This document shows positions 43,820-52,455 of a DNA stretch of 64,000 nucleotides, piece by piece (the stretch's first letter is position 1; each line of letters starts with the position of its first letter). The position numbers and the translations under genes were made by a program. Origin of the DNA: JANWHQ01 sp963775275 (GTDB lineage: Bacteria; Pseudomonadota; Alphaproteobacteria; Caulobacterales; Caulobacteraceae); the NCBI GenBank assembly GCA_963775275.1, contig CAVZII010000006.1, positions 1 through 64,000 of the forward strand, in the 5' to 3' direction. A model generated the notes under the pieces. It ran no database searches. It was not told where the DNA came from and saw only the letters and a list, made by a program, of their open reading frames with translations.

Positions 43820-43966
43820 GGCCTGGCGGCGGCTTACGCCCTCCCCTTCTCGACCGGCGACAGCGGCCAGGCCGGCGTCCTGCCGCAGGAGGACATCGAC
43901 CCCGGCGCCCAGCGCCCGCGCCGAGGCCTGGCGGCGGCTTCGCGCCCTCCCCCCTACTCGACCGGC
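43759..43966. repeat. Tandem duplication of the bamE 3' end
   Basis: The segment 43759-43858 (last 61 bp of bamE and 39 bp beyond) recurs at 43864-43966 with a handful of substitutions and a few inserted bases. The second copy still encodes the bamE C-terminal peptide-like sequence out of context and extends over the 3' end of the convergent hypothetical gene at 43954-44343. Confidence 0.85.
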
Positions 43967-44343
43967 AGCACGCCCGGCTTGACGAGCCGTCCGTCGCCGC
44001 TGCGCACCAGCAGCAGGTAGTGCGCGCCCTTCAGGCTCTTGCCGATGTAGATGCCGGCCGGCTCCAGGAACAGGAACTCGCCCTGGTAGGCGCCCACCAT
44101 GTGCTCCTCGGGCAGGCCGAGGTTGGTGAACCTCAGCCGCACCTGCTCCAGCTGGACCGCGCAGCGCTCGATCGACGGCACGTTCTTGGCGACCTGGTTG
44201 AACCGCGGGGACCCGTCCTTGAGCTGGACCATCTGGTAGCAGACGCCTGTGTCCGTGGGCGCATGCAGCTCTTTGGAGCAGCCGGTGGCCGCGGCGGCCA
44301 TCGCGAAGGCGCCCCCGACGAGGGCGATGGCGGAAGGTCTCAT
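43954..44343 (-). CDS. Hypothetical lipoprotein
   Basis: A 129-residue protein with a signal peptide and lipobox AAATGC (Cys near residue 22). The mature part contains GVCYQMVQLKDGSPRFNQVA, IERCAVQLEQVRLRFTNLGL and GAYQGEFLFLEPAGIYIG. No known family is recognised. Its C-terminus (VLPVE) falls in the duplicated bamE segment. It follows the next gene closely on the same strand. Confidence 0.68.
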   Translation of the reverse strand: MRPSAIALVGGAFAMAAAATGCSKELHAPTDTGVCYQMVQLKDGSPRFNQVAKNVPSIERCAVQLEQVRLRFTNLGLPEEHMVGAYQGEFLFLEPAGIYIGKSLKGAHYLLLVRSGDGRLVKPGVLPVE

Positions 44344-44347
44344 GATG

Positions 44348-45076
44348 TCACTCCGCGAGGTGCGGGATGGCGCACTCGCCAGGGGCCTGCTTGACCAGGG
44401 ATCGGAAAGTACGGTTGTCGGAGGAGCGCTCGACGCGCCCGGTGACCAGCCGCAGGGTGTCGCCGTCCCAGCGGCCGTAGTCGGCGTCGCCCGGACGTTC
44501 GCACTGACCGGCGTAGAGGGCCTGCACGCAGGCGTCCAAGCTCATGGCGTCGGCGATCTTGCGCCAATCGCCGGCATAGCGCCAGCAGGCGCCGAGCTGG
44601 CGTCTCTCCGCCGTCTGGACGGGGAGCGCGGGCGCCGCCGGCGCCGGCGCCGGAGCAGCCGCGGGCGCCGCCTCGCCGGGCGGAGGCGGCTGGGGCGCGC
44701 TCGGCAGGGGCTGCAGCACCGAAGCGTCGCTGGTGGCCGCCGCGATGTCGCCGGAGGGGTCGAGTCCCACGTCCAGGGCGCCCGCGGATACTCCGTTCTG
44801 CTCGGCGCACTCCTTCAGGGTGACCATGCCGACGAAGCGTCCGCCCACGAAGCAGCGCAGCGGCCGGGACGGATCGAGGCCCGGATCGTCCTTGCCGATC
44901 TCGACCTGCAGCGACTTTGGCGCGGGCGGCTGGCCATCCTCGGCGGACGCCGGCTTGTGGCCGTGCGTCAAAAGGCCGACGAGGATTCCAAGGACCGCCA
45001 CGAAGGCCAGGGCGCCGCCCGCCAAGGCGATCGCCACCCGGCGGTCGCGCAGGATCGCGTCCAGGTTCAGATCCAT
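44348..45076 (-). CDS. Hypothetical membrane-anchored protein
   Basis: A 242-residue protein with a short N-terminus, one membrane segment (ALAGGALAFVAVLGILVGLL), a domain around RCFVGGRFVGMVTLKECAEQNG, an alanine/proline linker (about 125-155), and a C-terminal cysteine-containing domain (LGACWRYAGDWRKIADAMSL, YAGQCERPGDADYGRWDGDT). No family recognised. It pairs with the lipoprotein gene 4 nt downstream, so both may act in the envelope. Confidence 0.68.
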   Translation of the reverse strand: MDLNLDAILRDRRVAIALAGGALAFVAVLGILVGLLTHGHKPASAEDGQPPAPKSLQVEIGKDDPGLDPSRPLRCFVGGRFVGMVTLKECAEQNGVSAGALDVGLDPSGDIAAATSDASVLQPLPSAPQPPPPGEAAPAAAPAPAPAAPALPVQTAERRQLGACWRYAGDWRKIADAMSLDACVQALYAGQCERPGDADYGRWDGDTLRLVTGRVERSSDNRTFRSLVKQAPGECAIPHLAE

Positions 45077-45159
45077 CCGTTGGTGCTACGATGGGGTCCA
45101 GCCGGTTGCAAGCCGACGCCCCCGCCAGGAGAACGGCGTCCTCGCCGGGTCCGCCTTCA

Positions 45160-48012
45160 TCAGCCGGTGAACAGGGACAGCAGCGGCGAGCCCGTCGAAG
45201 AGGACGAGGACGAGGACGAGGTGTCGCCCCCCGTCAGCCTGGCGAGCGCCGCCTGGTAGTTGGCGAGCTGGTCGGTCAGGTACTTGGGGACCGTGCCGGA
45301 CGCGGCCGAGGTCTTGGGCGGCGGGTTGACCATCCCCGAGTAGATCGAGCGGACCGTGGACAGGGACGAGCCCAGGGCCGCCAGTGCGGCCTTGAGGTCG
45401 GTGGGATCGTTGATGTCCAGCGTCGAGGACAGCTTCAGCGAGTAACCGTTCTTCAGCGAGGTCGCCGCCGGCAGCGAGCCCTGGGTCTTCACCGGCGCAA
45501 GACTGCTCTCGCTGGAGGCCGTGGACGACAGGACGCCCTCGGCGAGCCCGAGGGGCGCCAGCGCGTCCTTGCCCGCCGGACCCGCGAGGAGCTGGATCTG
45601 CCGGCCGCTGAAGGCGGGCTTGATCTCGAGCTGCCGTCCGCCCGCCTCCGTCACCAGGCTGGCCGTAGCAGTGTAGCCCGACGCGCGCGCGATCTTGCCG
45701 GCCAGGGTCTGGAAGGTGTCGCCGGCCTCGATCCTGACCGCCTGGGGCGCGCCGCCGCCCGAGGCGACGAAGAACTCGTCGCCGGCCCGCACCGAGGTGT
45801 TGGCTACGACATTGTCGGAGACGGTGTAGTCGATCGCGCCCGTGGGCAGGCCCAGCCGGTCCAGGACGCTGGCGCCGGTCTGGCTGACGGCGATGGAGCT
45901 CGGGGCGAGCTGGCCGTCGAGCCCGAGGGCCTGCTGCGACCAGGTCGAGGCGCCGGTCTGGGGATCGATCTGGGTGACGTAGCCCCTGTAGCCGCTGGTC
46001 TGGGCGCTGCCGGGAATGGGCGGGGTCGAGACCTGGCCGGCCACATAGACCTCACCGCCGGCGACGGCCACCGCCGAGGCGCTGACATCCGCGGTTCCGT
46101 CGCCGACATAGGTCAGCCGGTCGCCCCCCGCCGGAGCGAGATCCGCGCCCAGGCTCGCCACGAAGCCGGCCTGGCCGCCCGCATAGGCCTGGGTCACCGT
46201 CCCGGCGTCCAGCGCGCCGTTGTGGGTCGAGCCGGCCACCGCCACCGAGCCATCGGCATTGACGGCGACGCCCGCCACCGAGCCGCCCTGCAGGTCGCCG
46301 AGATCGCGCACGGCGTTGGCGGTCAGGGAGGTGGAGCCCGAGCCCGACTGGTCGAAGCTGCGCACCACGCCATGGCCGGCTTCGACGCTCGAGACGTAGA
46401 CCGTGGAGCCCGAGACGGCGAGGCCCGTCGCCCGGTCCTGCGATGTCGTGCCGTACTGGTCCACGAAGGTCGAGACCGCCGTCCAGGTCGAGCCGCCCGA
46501 GCCGTCGTTCAGGGGCGTGGCGACGGCGTGGAAAGCCTGCAGATAGGCGTCCGTTCGCCCGACCGACGCGCTCGCCCCGCTGAGCTTGGAGTCGGTCTGG
46601 CCGGCGACATAGACCATGTCGTTCGGGCCGAAGGCGACGGCGTTGGCCTGGACCGGATCGCCGGTCGTGGTCCCGGTCTGCTGGGTCCACTGCTCCTGGC
46701 CCGACGAATCGAAGACGGTCACGAACCCCTGCTGAGGCGCCGTCGCTGCGGTGGTGGTCGAAGCGGTTGGATCGAGCTGGCCGTTCACCTGGCCCGCGAT
46801 CGCCACCTGGCTTCCGTCGGCCGAGACCGAAAGGGCGAAGCCGGACGCGCTGTCCGCCGCGCCCAGGGTGCGGGTGAACACCACGTTGCCGGCCGAATCG
46901 TACTTGACCAGGGCGACATCGCGCGATCCCTGGATCGACTGGCCGGCGGTTGTCCCGGTCACATCCTCGAGGGCATAGACCGATCCGTCCGGCGCGGCTG
47001 CGACGGCGCGGGCGGCCGCCACGCCCGACCCCAGTGGGGTGTTGAATACCTGGCCGTTGGCCGCCGAGGTGGCCAGCGCGCCCGAGCCGGCCTCGTACTT
47101 CACGATCTGCTGGACGGAGTCCGCGGAAACCCCCGAGGCCTCGGCCACGTAGACGGCCGGATCCGACGCCGGCGCCGAGAAGGACAGGCCCTCCACGGAG
47201 ACGCCCTTGATCTGCAGGGCGTACTGGTCCGGCCCGGCCGGAAGGGTGACCGTGGTCTTGCCGGCCTGGATGGTCTGGGGCTTGCCGGGCGTCACCACAG
47301 AGGCGAATCGCGTCGCCACGCCGGCCGCCTCGAGCTTGCTGTTCAGATAGGAGACCACAGCGCCCATGGTGCGCGGCGTGGAGCCCATCTCCGACAGGTC
47401 GAAGGAGACGGGGACCTGGGCGCCGGAGTAGCGGGTCACGGTCAAGTCGAACTTGACGGCGCCCTGGAACGCAGGGACCTCGCCGTTGACCGAGCCGCTG
47501 TAGAGCACGCCGGTCTGATAGGTGTCGGTCTCGCTGGGCGCCGCGACGCTGGCCTTGTCGGAGGCCATGACGTCGTTCTGATAGACTTGGAAGCCCTTGA
47601 ACGGCTGCTGCTGGAGGAAGCCCTCCAGCTGGGTCATGCCGGCCTGGAAGGTCTTGGCGATCTGGGCCTTCTGGGTCGCCGTGACGGTGGTCGAGGCGTT
47701 TTGAGCCAGGCCCTGCAGCGCCGTCAGCCCGCGATAGAGCGCGAACAGGTTCCGGTAGTTCTGGCTGGCGCTCGCCGAGTCGCCCGGAACGTCGAGCTTG
47801 GCGGCGTTGGGATCGAAGAACTTTCCGCCGGCCATCACCTCCTGGGTGAGCTGGCTCCACAACGTCGCCGTGGAGGTCCCCGACCAGGGCGGCGTCGGGT
47901 TGGCCGGCTTGGCGGTCGAGGACGCGCCCGCGCCCGTCGAGCTGGACGTCCTGATCCCGTACTGGGCGTTGAGCGCCGCAAGCAGGGTGCTGCTGTCGAT
48001 GGCGATGGTCAC
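45160..48012 (-). CDS. Beta-propeller (SBBP-like) protein with a flagellin-hook-IN-like module
   Basis: A 950-residue protein without a Sec signal peptide. The start MTIAIDSSTLLAALNAQYGI resembles flagellar axial proteins. Residues of about 330-720 hold SBBP-type repeats such as VYVAGQTDSKLSG, VAIAGQVNGQLD and VYVAGQVSTPPIPG. A segment near 770-850 (GDEFFVASGGGAPQAVRIEA, GDTFQTLAGKIARASGYTAT) resembles the FliD/FlgK hook IN motif. The C-terminus has a serine run. It is upstream of a flagellin gene on the same strand. A role at the flagellar surface or tip is inference. Confidence 0.65.
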   Translation of the reverse strand: MTIAIDSSTLLAALNAQYGIRTSSSTGAGASSTAKPANPTPPWSGTSTATLWSQLTQEVMAGGKFFDPNAAKLDVPGDSASASQNYRNLFALYRGLTALQGLAQNASTTVTATQKAQIAKTFQAGMTQLEGFLQQQPFKGFQVYQNDVMASDKASVAAPSETDTYQTGVLYSGSVNGEVPAFQGAVKFDLTVTRYSGAQVPVSFDLSEMGSTPRTMGAVVSYLNSKLEAAGVATRFASVVTPGKPQTIQAGKTTVTLPAGPDQYALQIKGVSVEGLSFSAPASDPAVYVAEASGVSADSVQQIVKYEAGSGALATSAANGQVFNTPLGSGVAAARAVAAAPDGSVYALEDVTGTTAGQSIQGSRDVALVKYDSAGNVVFTRTLGAADSASGFALSVSADGSQVAIAGQVNGQLDPTASTTTAATAPQQGFVTVFDSSGQEQWTQQTGTTTGDPVQANAVAFGPNDMVYVAGQTDSKLSGASASVGRTDAYLQAFHAVATPLNDGSGGSTWTAVSTFVDQYGTTSQDRATGLAVSGSTVYVSSVEAGHGVVRSFDQSGSGSTSLTANAVRDLGDLQGGSVAGVAVNADGSVAVAGSTHNGALDAGTVTQAYAGGQAGFVASLGADLAPAGGDRLTYVGDGTADVSASAVAVAGGEVYVAGQVSTPPIPGSAQTSGYRGYVTQIDPQTGASTWSQQALGLDGQLAPSSIAVSQTGASVLDRLGLPTGAIDYTVSDNVVANTSVRAGDEFFVASGGGAPQAVRIEAGDTFQTLAGKIARASGYTATASLVTEAGGRQLEIKPAFSGRQIQLLAGPAGKDALAPLGLAEGVLSSTASSESSLAPVKTQGSLPAATSLKNGYSLKLSSTLDINDPTDLKAALAALGSSLSTVRSIYSGMVNPPPKTSAASGTVPKYLTDQLANYQAALARLTGGDTSSSSSSSSTGSPLLSLFTG

Positions 48013-48122
48013 GCGCCGACTCTCGAACCTGGGCTCGTAGAGTCGTCCCCAATCTCTGACAGGGAGTTAACCGGCGCGCTTCAGCTCCTTGCCGAACAGG
48101 GACTGGCGGTCAAGGCCCGGGC

Positions 48123-48602
48123 TCAGGAGATGATCTCGCCTTCCCCGCGCGCCATGGCCCGGCAGTATCGGTCCTGAGCCTGCAGGAACGCCCGGTCGCC
48201 ATAGGCCGGACTGCGGCGGTATGCCTCGACCATCCCGCGCCCGAGCGTGTCCTGCGCCCTGACGAGCTGGTCGCGGTCGACCTTGCCCGCGCGGCGCAGC
48301 CGGTCATAGAGACGCTGGTATCCCTCCTTGTACCAGAAGGGGCCGGTCACGAAATCGGGGGGCAGCAGCAGGTCCGAGTGGCCGTCGTCCCTGCGAACCC
48401 AGATCCGGTTCGCGTTGAGATCGGGCCGGCCGGCCAGGAAGGCGGTGACGTCGCACAGGACGAGCTTGTCCGCCCAGCTCTGGGCGGCGCGGGCGTCATA
48501 GGGGGCGTAGATCGAATCGGGCGCCGGCGATCGGGCGAAGACGGCGCCGGCCACGGACGCCACGGCGCACAAGGCCAGGGCCGCGGCGAGAAGCTTGCGC
48601 AT
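48123..48602 (-). CDS. Hypothetical exported protein
   Basis: From ATG 48602 the product has 159 residues: a signal peptide (LLAAALALCAVASVAGAVFA) and a mature domain with conserved-looking DKLVLCDVTAFLAGRPDLNA, WVRRDDGHSDLLLPPDFV and YKEGYQRLYDRLRRAGKVDR. Two cysteines could form a disulfide. The family is not recognised. It lies between the flagellin and the beta-propeller protein. Confidence 0.7.
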   Translation of the reverse strand: MRKLLAAALALCAVASVAGAVFARSPAPDSIYAPYDARAAQSWADKLVLCDVTAFLAGRPDLNANRIWVRRDDGHSDLLLPPDFVTGPFWYKEGYQRLYDRLRRAGKVDRDQLVRAQDTLGRGMVEAYRRSPAYGDRAFLQAQDRYCRAMARGEGEIIS

Positions 48603-48631
48603 GGACCATTCCCTTCCGCGTCGATTCACGC

Positions 48632-48650
48632 GGTCCAGCCAAGCTGGACC
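48632..48650 (-). terminator. Hairpin after the flagellin gene
   Basis: GGTCCAGC-CAA-GCTGGACC is a perfect 8-bp stem located 36 bp beyond the flagellin stop (48686). It lacks a U-tract, as many alphaproteobacterial terminators do. Confidence 0.5.
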
Positions 48651-48685
48651 CGCGCCGCTGAACGCAGGCTGAACGGCGCGAAGCG

Positions 48686-49516
48686 CTATCTGAACAGCGA
48701 CAGGATGACCTGTGGCGCGGAGTTGGCGATCGAGAGCGCCTGGGCGCCCAGCTGCTGCTTGACCTGCAACGCCTGCAGGTTCGCGCTCTCCTTGGCCATG
48801 TCGGCGTCCACGAGGTTGCCGATGCCGTTGTTGAGCACGTCCGTCAGCTTGGACACGAAGTTGTTGTGCGAGGAGATCTCGTTGGCCTGGGCGCCGATCT
48901 CGCCCAGAGCGGCGTTCACATTGGCGATCGAGTTGGCGATCTGGGTCAGGACGATCGCCGCGTTGGTGGTGGTCAGGATGCTCGACGTCGACGGGATGGT
49001 GATGATCCCTCCGCCGAGCGAGAAGTCCTGGGCGGACAAGGTGATGAACGAGCTGCCGTCGGCATTGGCGAGGAACTGGATGCCCGTCGGCAGCGACCCG
49101 TTCAGGATGTTCGCGCCGTCGAACGAGGCGTTGGCGATGGCGTTCTGGATCTGCAGCAGCAGGGACCGGAAGTCGGTGTTGACCGCCGATCGGGAGGTGG
49201 CGTCGAGCGAGGGATCCTGGGCGGCCACGACCTTGGCCTTGACCTGGTTCAGGAGGTCCGAGATCGACTGGCCGGCCGTCGAGGCCACATCCGCGATCGA
49301 TGTGGCCCTGTTCAGGCTGGCCTGCACAGCGCCCAGCGAGCTGACGTCAGCCCTCTGTCCCTGGGCGATCGCCCACACCGACGCATTGTCCTTCGCCGAG
49401 TTGATCGCGAGACCTGTGGAGATCCGGTTCTGCGCCTGGGCCAGGTCGGTCGCGGTCTTGTTGAGATTCTGCAGGGCGACGAGCGCCGCAGCGTTGGTCT
49501 GAACGCTAATGGTCAT
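48686..49516 (-). CDS. Flagellin
   Basis: A 276-residue filament protein. The conserved N-terminal D0/D1 (MTISVQTNAAALVALQNLNK, RISTGLAINSAKDNASVWAI) and C-terminal D1/D0 (KQQLGAQALSIANSAPQVIL SLFR-type ending) are present, with a small middle domain, as in Caulobacter flagellins. It differs clearly from the flagellin at 50048-50878. I saw no sigma54 promoter within 150 bp upstream, in contrast to the other copy. Confidence 0.95.
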   Translation of the reverse strand: MTISVQTNAAALVALQNLNKTATDLAQAQNRISTGLAINSAKDNASVWAIAQGQRADVSSLGAVQASLNRATSIADVASTAGQSISDLLNQVKAKVVAAQDPSLDATSRSAVNTDFRSLLLQIQNAIANASFDGANILNGSLPTGIQFLANADGSSFITLSAQDFSLGGGIITIPSTSSILTTTNAAIVLTQIANSIANVNAALGEIGAQANEISSHNNFVSKLTDVLNNGIGNLVDADMAKESANLQALQVKQQLGAQALSIANSAPQVILSLFR

Positions 49517-49671
49517 AAGGGCCTCTCCGCTCGCGCCGGCGAGTTCGAGAGAGACGCTATGCAGCTTTGGTATTCTAATCGTTAACCATGATCACGCCAC
49601 AACGCGGCCCGCCCGAGGGCGGTCCGTGCAGGTCTTGCGGCGCCGCCCCGCAGGGCGGCCATGTGGGGCGG

Positions 49672-49965
49672 CTAGGCCATGCCGTCGAAGACGGCGCCCG
49701 CCGCGTAACTCGCCCGCTCCCTCATGCGCAGGACCTCCTCGCGCGAGAGCTGGCTGACGATCCGGCCCGTCCTACGGTCGACGACCGTGTAGACGTACTG
49801 ACCGGGCTCGCCCGTCTCCTCGATGATCAGCCGCAAGTCCGCCGGCGCGGCCTCATCGGCCGCCTCGACGGGCTTGGGAGCCTTCACATCGGCCTCGGGG
49901 ACGTAAGGGCCCCCGCCGAACGGGGTATCCCCGACGCCTTTGGATGGAACGACCTTGCCGCTCAT
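49672..49965 (-). CDS. FlaG-like flagellar protein
   Basis: A 97-residue protein whose C-terminal half LRLIIEETGEPGQYVYTVVD RRTGRIVSQLSREEVLRM-type sequence matches the FlaG family; the N-terminal half is proline/acid-rich. FlaG influences filament length in other bacteria. It sits between two flagellin genes, which supports the call. G/C-rich inverted repeats (about 49597-49665) follow its stop. Confidence 0.75.
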   Translation of the reverse strand: MSGKVVPSKGVGDTPFGGGPYVPEADVKAPKPVEAADEAAPADLRLIIEETGEPGQYVYTVVDRRTGRIVSQLSREEVLRMRERASYAAGAVFDGMA

Positions 49966-50010
49966 GGGATCTGTCGCCGACGCGGGGCCGACGCTCCGAT
50001 CTCAAGGAGA

Positions 50011-50042
50011 TCGGGGGCGGACGCCGGAGCGCCCGCCCCCGA
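50011..50042 (-). terminator. Strong hairpin after flagellin gene
   Basis: TCGGGGGCGG (50011-50020) pairs perfectly with CCGCCCCCGA (50033-50042), with a 12-nt loop region that can pair further. It begins six bases beyond the flagellin stop codon and probably stabilises the 3' end or terminates the transcript before the FlaG-like gene. Confidence 0.6.
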
Positions 50043-50047
50043 CCGGC

Positions 50048-50878
50048 CTATCTGAACAGGCTGAGGAGGACCGACGTCGACGAGTTCGCGATCGACAGGG
50101 CCTGCACGCCCAGCTGCTGCTTGGTCTGCAACGCCTGGAGCTTTGCACTGTCCGCCGCGAGGTTCGCATCGACCAGGTTGCTCACGCCGTTGGTCAGGGT
50201 GTCCTGCAGCTGCGTGATGAACTTGGAGTGCGTGTCGAGAGCGTTCGAGCCCGTGCCGAGCTTGGCCAGCCCGGCCGAGACGTTGTCGATCGACGTCTGC
50301 AGCGTCGCGATCATGCCCGACGCGGTCGTCGCCGTCCCGATCGTCGCCGTCGCGGCCACCGTCACATTGGCGCCGCCCAGCGAGAGGTCCTGAGCCGCAA
50401 CGGTGATCTTGGAGGTGCCGTCGGCGTTGGCCAGGGCGAAGACCGAGTTGCCGCCGCTCTTGATCAGGTTGGTGCCGTTGAAGTCGGCATTGTTCACGAT
50501 CGTCGTGATCTGGTCGCGGAGCGACGTGAAGTCGTTGTTCAGGGCCGCGCGGCTGGTGGAGTCCAGACCCTTGTCGGAGGCGGCGAGCGCCTTGGCCTTC
50601 ATCTGGGTCAGCAGATCGGAGATCGTGGTGCCGGCCGAGATGGCGACGTCGACCGAGGACTTGCCGCGGGACAGGGAGTCCTGCACCGCGTCCAGGGAGG
50701 TGATCTGGGCGCGCTGGTTCTGGGCGATGGCCCAGACCGAGGCGTTGTCCTTGGCGGTGGCGACCTTCAGACCCGTGTTGATGTGGTTCTGAACGGTCTG
50801 CAGTTCGGTTTGGGTGGTGGTCAGGTTCTCCAGGGCGATCATGGCCCCGAAGTTCGTGTTGACGCTATTCAGCGACAT
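50048..50878 (-). CDS. Flagellin
   Basis: A 276-residue flagellin, same length as the neighbour at 48686-49516 but with a different central region. N-terminus MSLNSVNTNFGAMIALENLT and HINTGLKVATAKDNASVWAI; C-terminus KQQLGVQALSIANSSTSVLL ending in LSLFR. It is preceded by a strong sigma54-type promoter at 50948-50962, giving a leader of about 58 nt. Confidence 0.96.
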   Translation of the reverse strand: MSLNSVNTNFGAMIALENLTTTQTELQTVQNHINTGLKVATAKDNASVWAIAQNQRAQITSLDAVQDSLSRGKSSVDVAISAGTTISDLLTQMKAKALAASDKGLDSTSRAALNNDFTSLRDQITTIVNNADFNGTNLIKSGGNSVFALANADGTSKITVAAQDLSLGGANVTVAATATIGTATTASGMIATLQTSIDNVSAGLAKLGTGSNALDTHSKFITQLQDTLTNGVSNLVDANLAADSAKLQALQTKQQLGVQALSIANSSTSVLLSLFR

Positions 50879-50947
50879 TGGACGATTCCTTTTCAGGTGT
50901 CCGGCGTCGTTTTGACGGCCGGGGGCGTTTTGCCCGCTCGTCCCCTA

Positions 50948-50962
50948 GCAATCCGCGGGCCA
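50948..50962 (-). promoter_or_regulatory. Sigma54 promoter of flagellin
   Basis: On the minus strand, TGGCCCG-CGGA-TTGC with the following T matches the consensus TGGCACG-N4-TTGC with one mismatch and the exact 12-base GG to GC distance. Transcription would begin about 12 bases downstream. Flagellins of Caulobacter are class IV sigma54 genes. Confidence 0.8.
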
Positions 50963-51190
50963 GTCCAGCCTAGCCGTGCAGCCTTATAACTCGCTGAATA
51001 TTCAAGGTTATTCTCTCGTTAAGGTCTCGCTCCAGGCAGGAATTGCCGAGCATATCGGTCATGACGGCAGAAATTGCCTAGCCGGGGGCGGAATTTGCTG
51101 CCGGGGGCCCGCCGAGGCCCCCAGTCGGCCGGCAGGCCGGCGAGAGGGGAGGCGCCGCGTCTTTCCTCGCCTGGTGCGGCAGCCTTGCCA

Positions 51191-51219
51191 TTGACAATGC
51201 GTGCGCTCGACACAAATGT
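51191..51219 (+). promoter_or_regulatory. Putative promoter of fdxA
   Basis: TTGACA (51191-51196) and AAATGT (51214-51219) are separated by 17 bp, with the fdxA start 39 bp downstream. The -35 is perfect, the -10 weak. Confidence 0.45.
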
Positions 51220-51258
51220 CCCGCGCCGCAAAACCCGCCGCAATTCCACGAGCCTTGG

Positions 51259-51600
51259 ATGACCTATATCGTCACCGATCCCTGCATCAAATGTAAGTAC
51301 ATGGACTGCGTCGAGGTATGCCCGGTGGACTGCTTCTACGAGGGAGAGAACTTCCTCGTGATCCACCCGGACGAATGCATCGATTGCGGCGTTTGCGAGC
51401 CGGAGTGCCCGGTGGACGCGATCAAGCCCGACGTCGAGGACGAGGCCGACGGCAAGTGGCTGCGCGTCAACACGCAGTATGCCAACATCTGGCCCAACAT
51501 CACGGTCAAGGGCGACCCGCCGGGCGACGCGGCCCAGTTCGAGCGCGAGCAGGGCAAGTTCGAGAAGTTCTTCAGCGACAAGCCGGGCAAGGGCTCCTGA
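51259..51600 (+). CDS. fdxA: 7Fe ferredoxin FdxA
   Basis: A 113-residue ferredoxin carrying one [3Fe-4S] and one [4Fe-4S] cluster. Cysteines at 9, 12, 17, 21, 25 and 40, 43, 46, 50 match Azotobacter ferredoxin I-type spacing, with the proline-following CPVDC and CPVDA. The C-terminal 50 residues are the usual extension. An electron carrier; common next to carD in alphaproteobacteria. Confidence 0.94.
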   Translation: MTYIVTDPCIKCKYMDCVEVCPVDCFYEGENFLVIHPDECIDCGVCEPECPVDAIKPDVEDEADGKWLRVNTQYANIWPNITVKGDPPGDAAQFEREQGKFEKFFSDKPGKGS

Positions 51601-51887
51601 GCGCCTGCACTTGATCGGCTGCATGCGCTGGGCCGCCGCAAGCCTTTCATACCGCTGGATTTTGTGGTAGGGTCCCTGTCACGTGGGCTCCGCTCCCGCA
51701 AAGCCTGCGTTTGTCGTGGAAAGCCGTCGGTCCGGCGCGCCTAGCCAAGGCGGAAGGTGTCCTAGAGACCAATTCGAGCCGTTGACGATGTTCCCGCGCC
51801 CCTGTGCGGCCGGGAGCCTATTGTCCTCGGGTCGGACGATGGCGACTGGCCGCATGCGCGGCCGGAAGAGCTCGAAGAGGATTACTG

Positions 51888-52391
51888 ATGAGCAAGAGCG
51901 GTCATGATTTCTCGGTCGGCGATCACGTCGTCTATCCCGCCCATGGCGTCGGCCAGGTGCAGGGAATCGAGACCCAGGAAGTCGCGGGCCTGACCCTCGA
52001 AGTCTACGTGATCACCTTCGACCACGAGAAGATGACCCTGCGCGTGCCCACCGGCAAGGCGCGCAGCGCGGGCCTGCGCCCGCTGGCGGCGGGCGACGTG
52101 GTGTCGCGCGCCCTGACGACCCTCAAGGGCCGCGCGCGCGTGAAGCGCACCATGTGGAGCCGCCGTGCCCAGGAATACGAGGCCAAGATCAACTCCGGCG
52201 ACCTGATCTCGATCGCCGAGGTGGTGCGCGACCTGCATCGCGCGGAGAATCAGCCCGAGCAGTCCTACTCCGAGCGTCAGCTCTACGAATCGGCGCTGGA
52301 CCGCATGGCCCGTGAGGTCGCCGCAATCGAGCGGATCGACCGCGACGCGGCCATCGGCATCCTGAACAAGTCGCTGGTGAAGGCCGCCTGA
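51888..52391 (+). CDS. CarD/CdnL-family transcriptional regulator
   Basis: A 167-residue RNA polymerase-binding factor that stabilises open complexes at rRNA and housekeeping promoters (CdnL in Caulobacter). The N-terminal Tudor-like domain is FSVGDHVVYPAHGVGQVQGI; the helical C-terminal domain contains TMWSRRAQEYEAKINSGD and SYSERQLYESALDRMAREVA. ATG 51888 is preceded by AGAGGA. The 287 bp upstream (51601-51887) show no gene. Confidence 0.92.
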   Translation: MSKSGHDFSVGDHVVYPAHGVGQVQGIETQEVAGLTLEVYVITFDHEKMTLRVPTGKARSAGLRPLAAGDVVSRALTTLKGRARVKRTMWSRRAQEYEAKINSGDLISIAEVVRDLHRAENQPEQSYSERQLYESALDRMAREVAAIERIDRDAAIGILNKSLVKAA

Positions 52392-52420
52392 CCCCTTCGT
52401 GATCTCAGCGCTGCGACGCA

Positions 52421-52448
52421 ACGCCCGCCGGCTCCAGCCGGCGGGCGT
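52421..52448. terminator. Bidirectional terminator between carD and convergent gene
   Basis: ACGCCCGCCGGC-TCCA-GCCGGCGGGCGT is a perfect 12-bp stem with a 4-nt loop. It lies 30 bp after the carD stop and 8 bp after the convergent gene's stop, serving both. Confidence 0.75.
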
Positions 52449-52455
52449 CCGCATC

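Larger units (their letters stand above)
50879..51258. other. Intergenic region with flagellin and fdxA promoters
   Basis: About 380 bp without a gene between divergent flagellin and fdxA. It holds a sigma54 site for the flagellin and a TTGACA-type promoter for fdxA. The centre (50983-51030) is an AT-rich island in which IHF or FlbD-type sites would be expected, but I could not identify one with confidence. Confidence 0.6.

Noticed and set aside
44917..48177. Very long open frame (over 1000 codons) on the plus strand
   Set aside because: It is antisense to the beta-propeller gene and neighbours, with arginine/glycine/alanine-rich non-protein composition typical of shadow frames in high-GC DNA.
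49517..49671. Sigma54 promoter for the second flagellin
   Set aside because: TGGCGTGATCATGGT lacks the GC at the -12 position; no other candidate with correct spacing was found.
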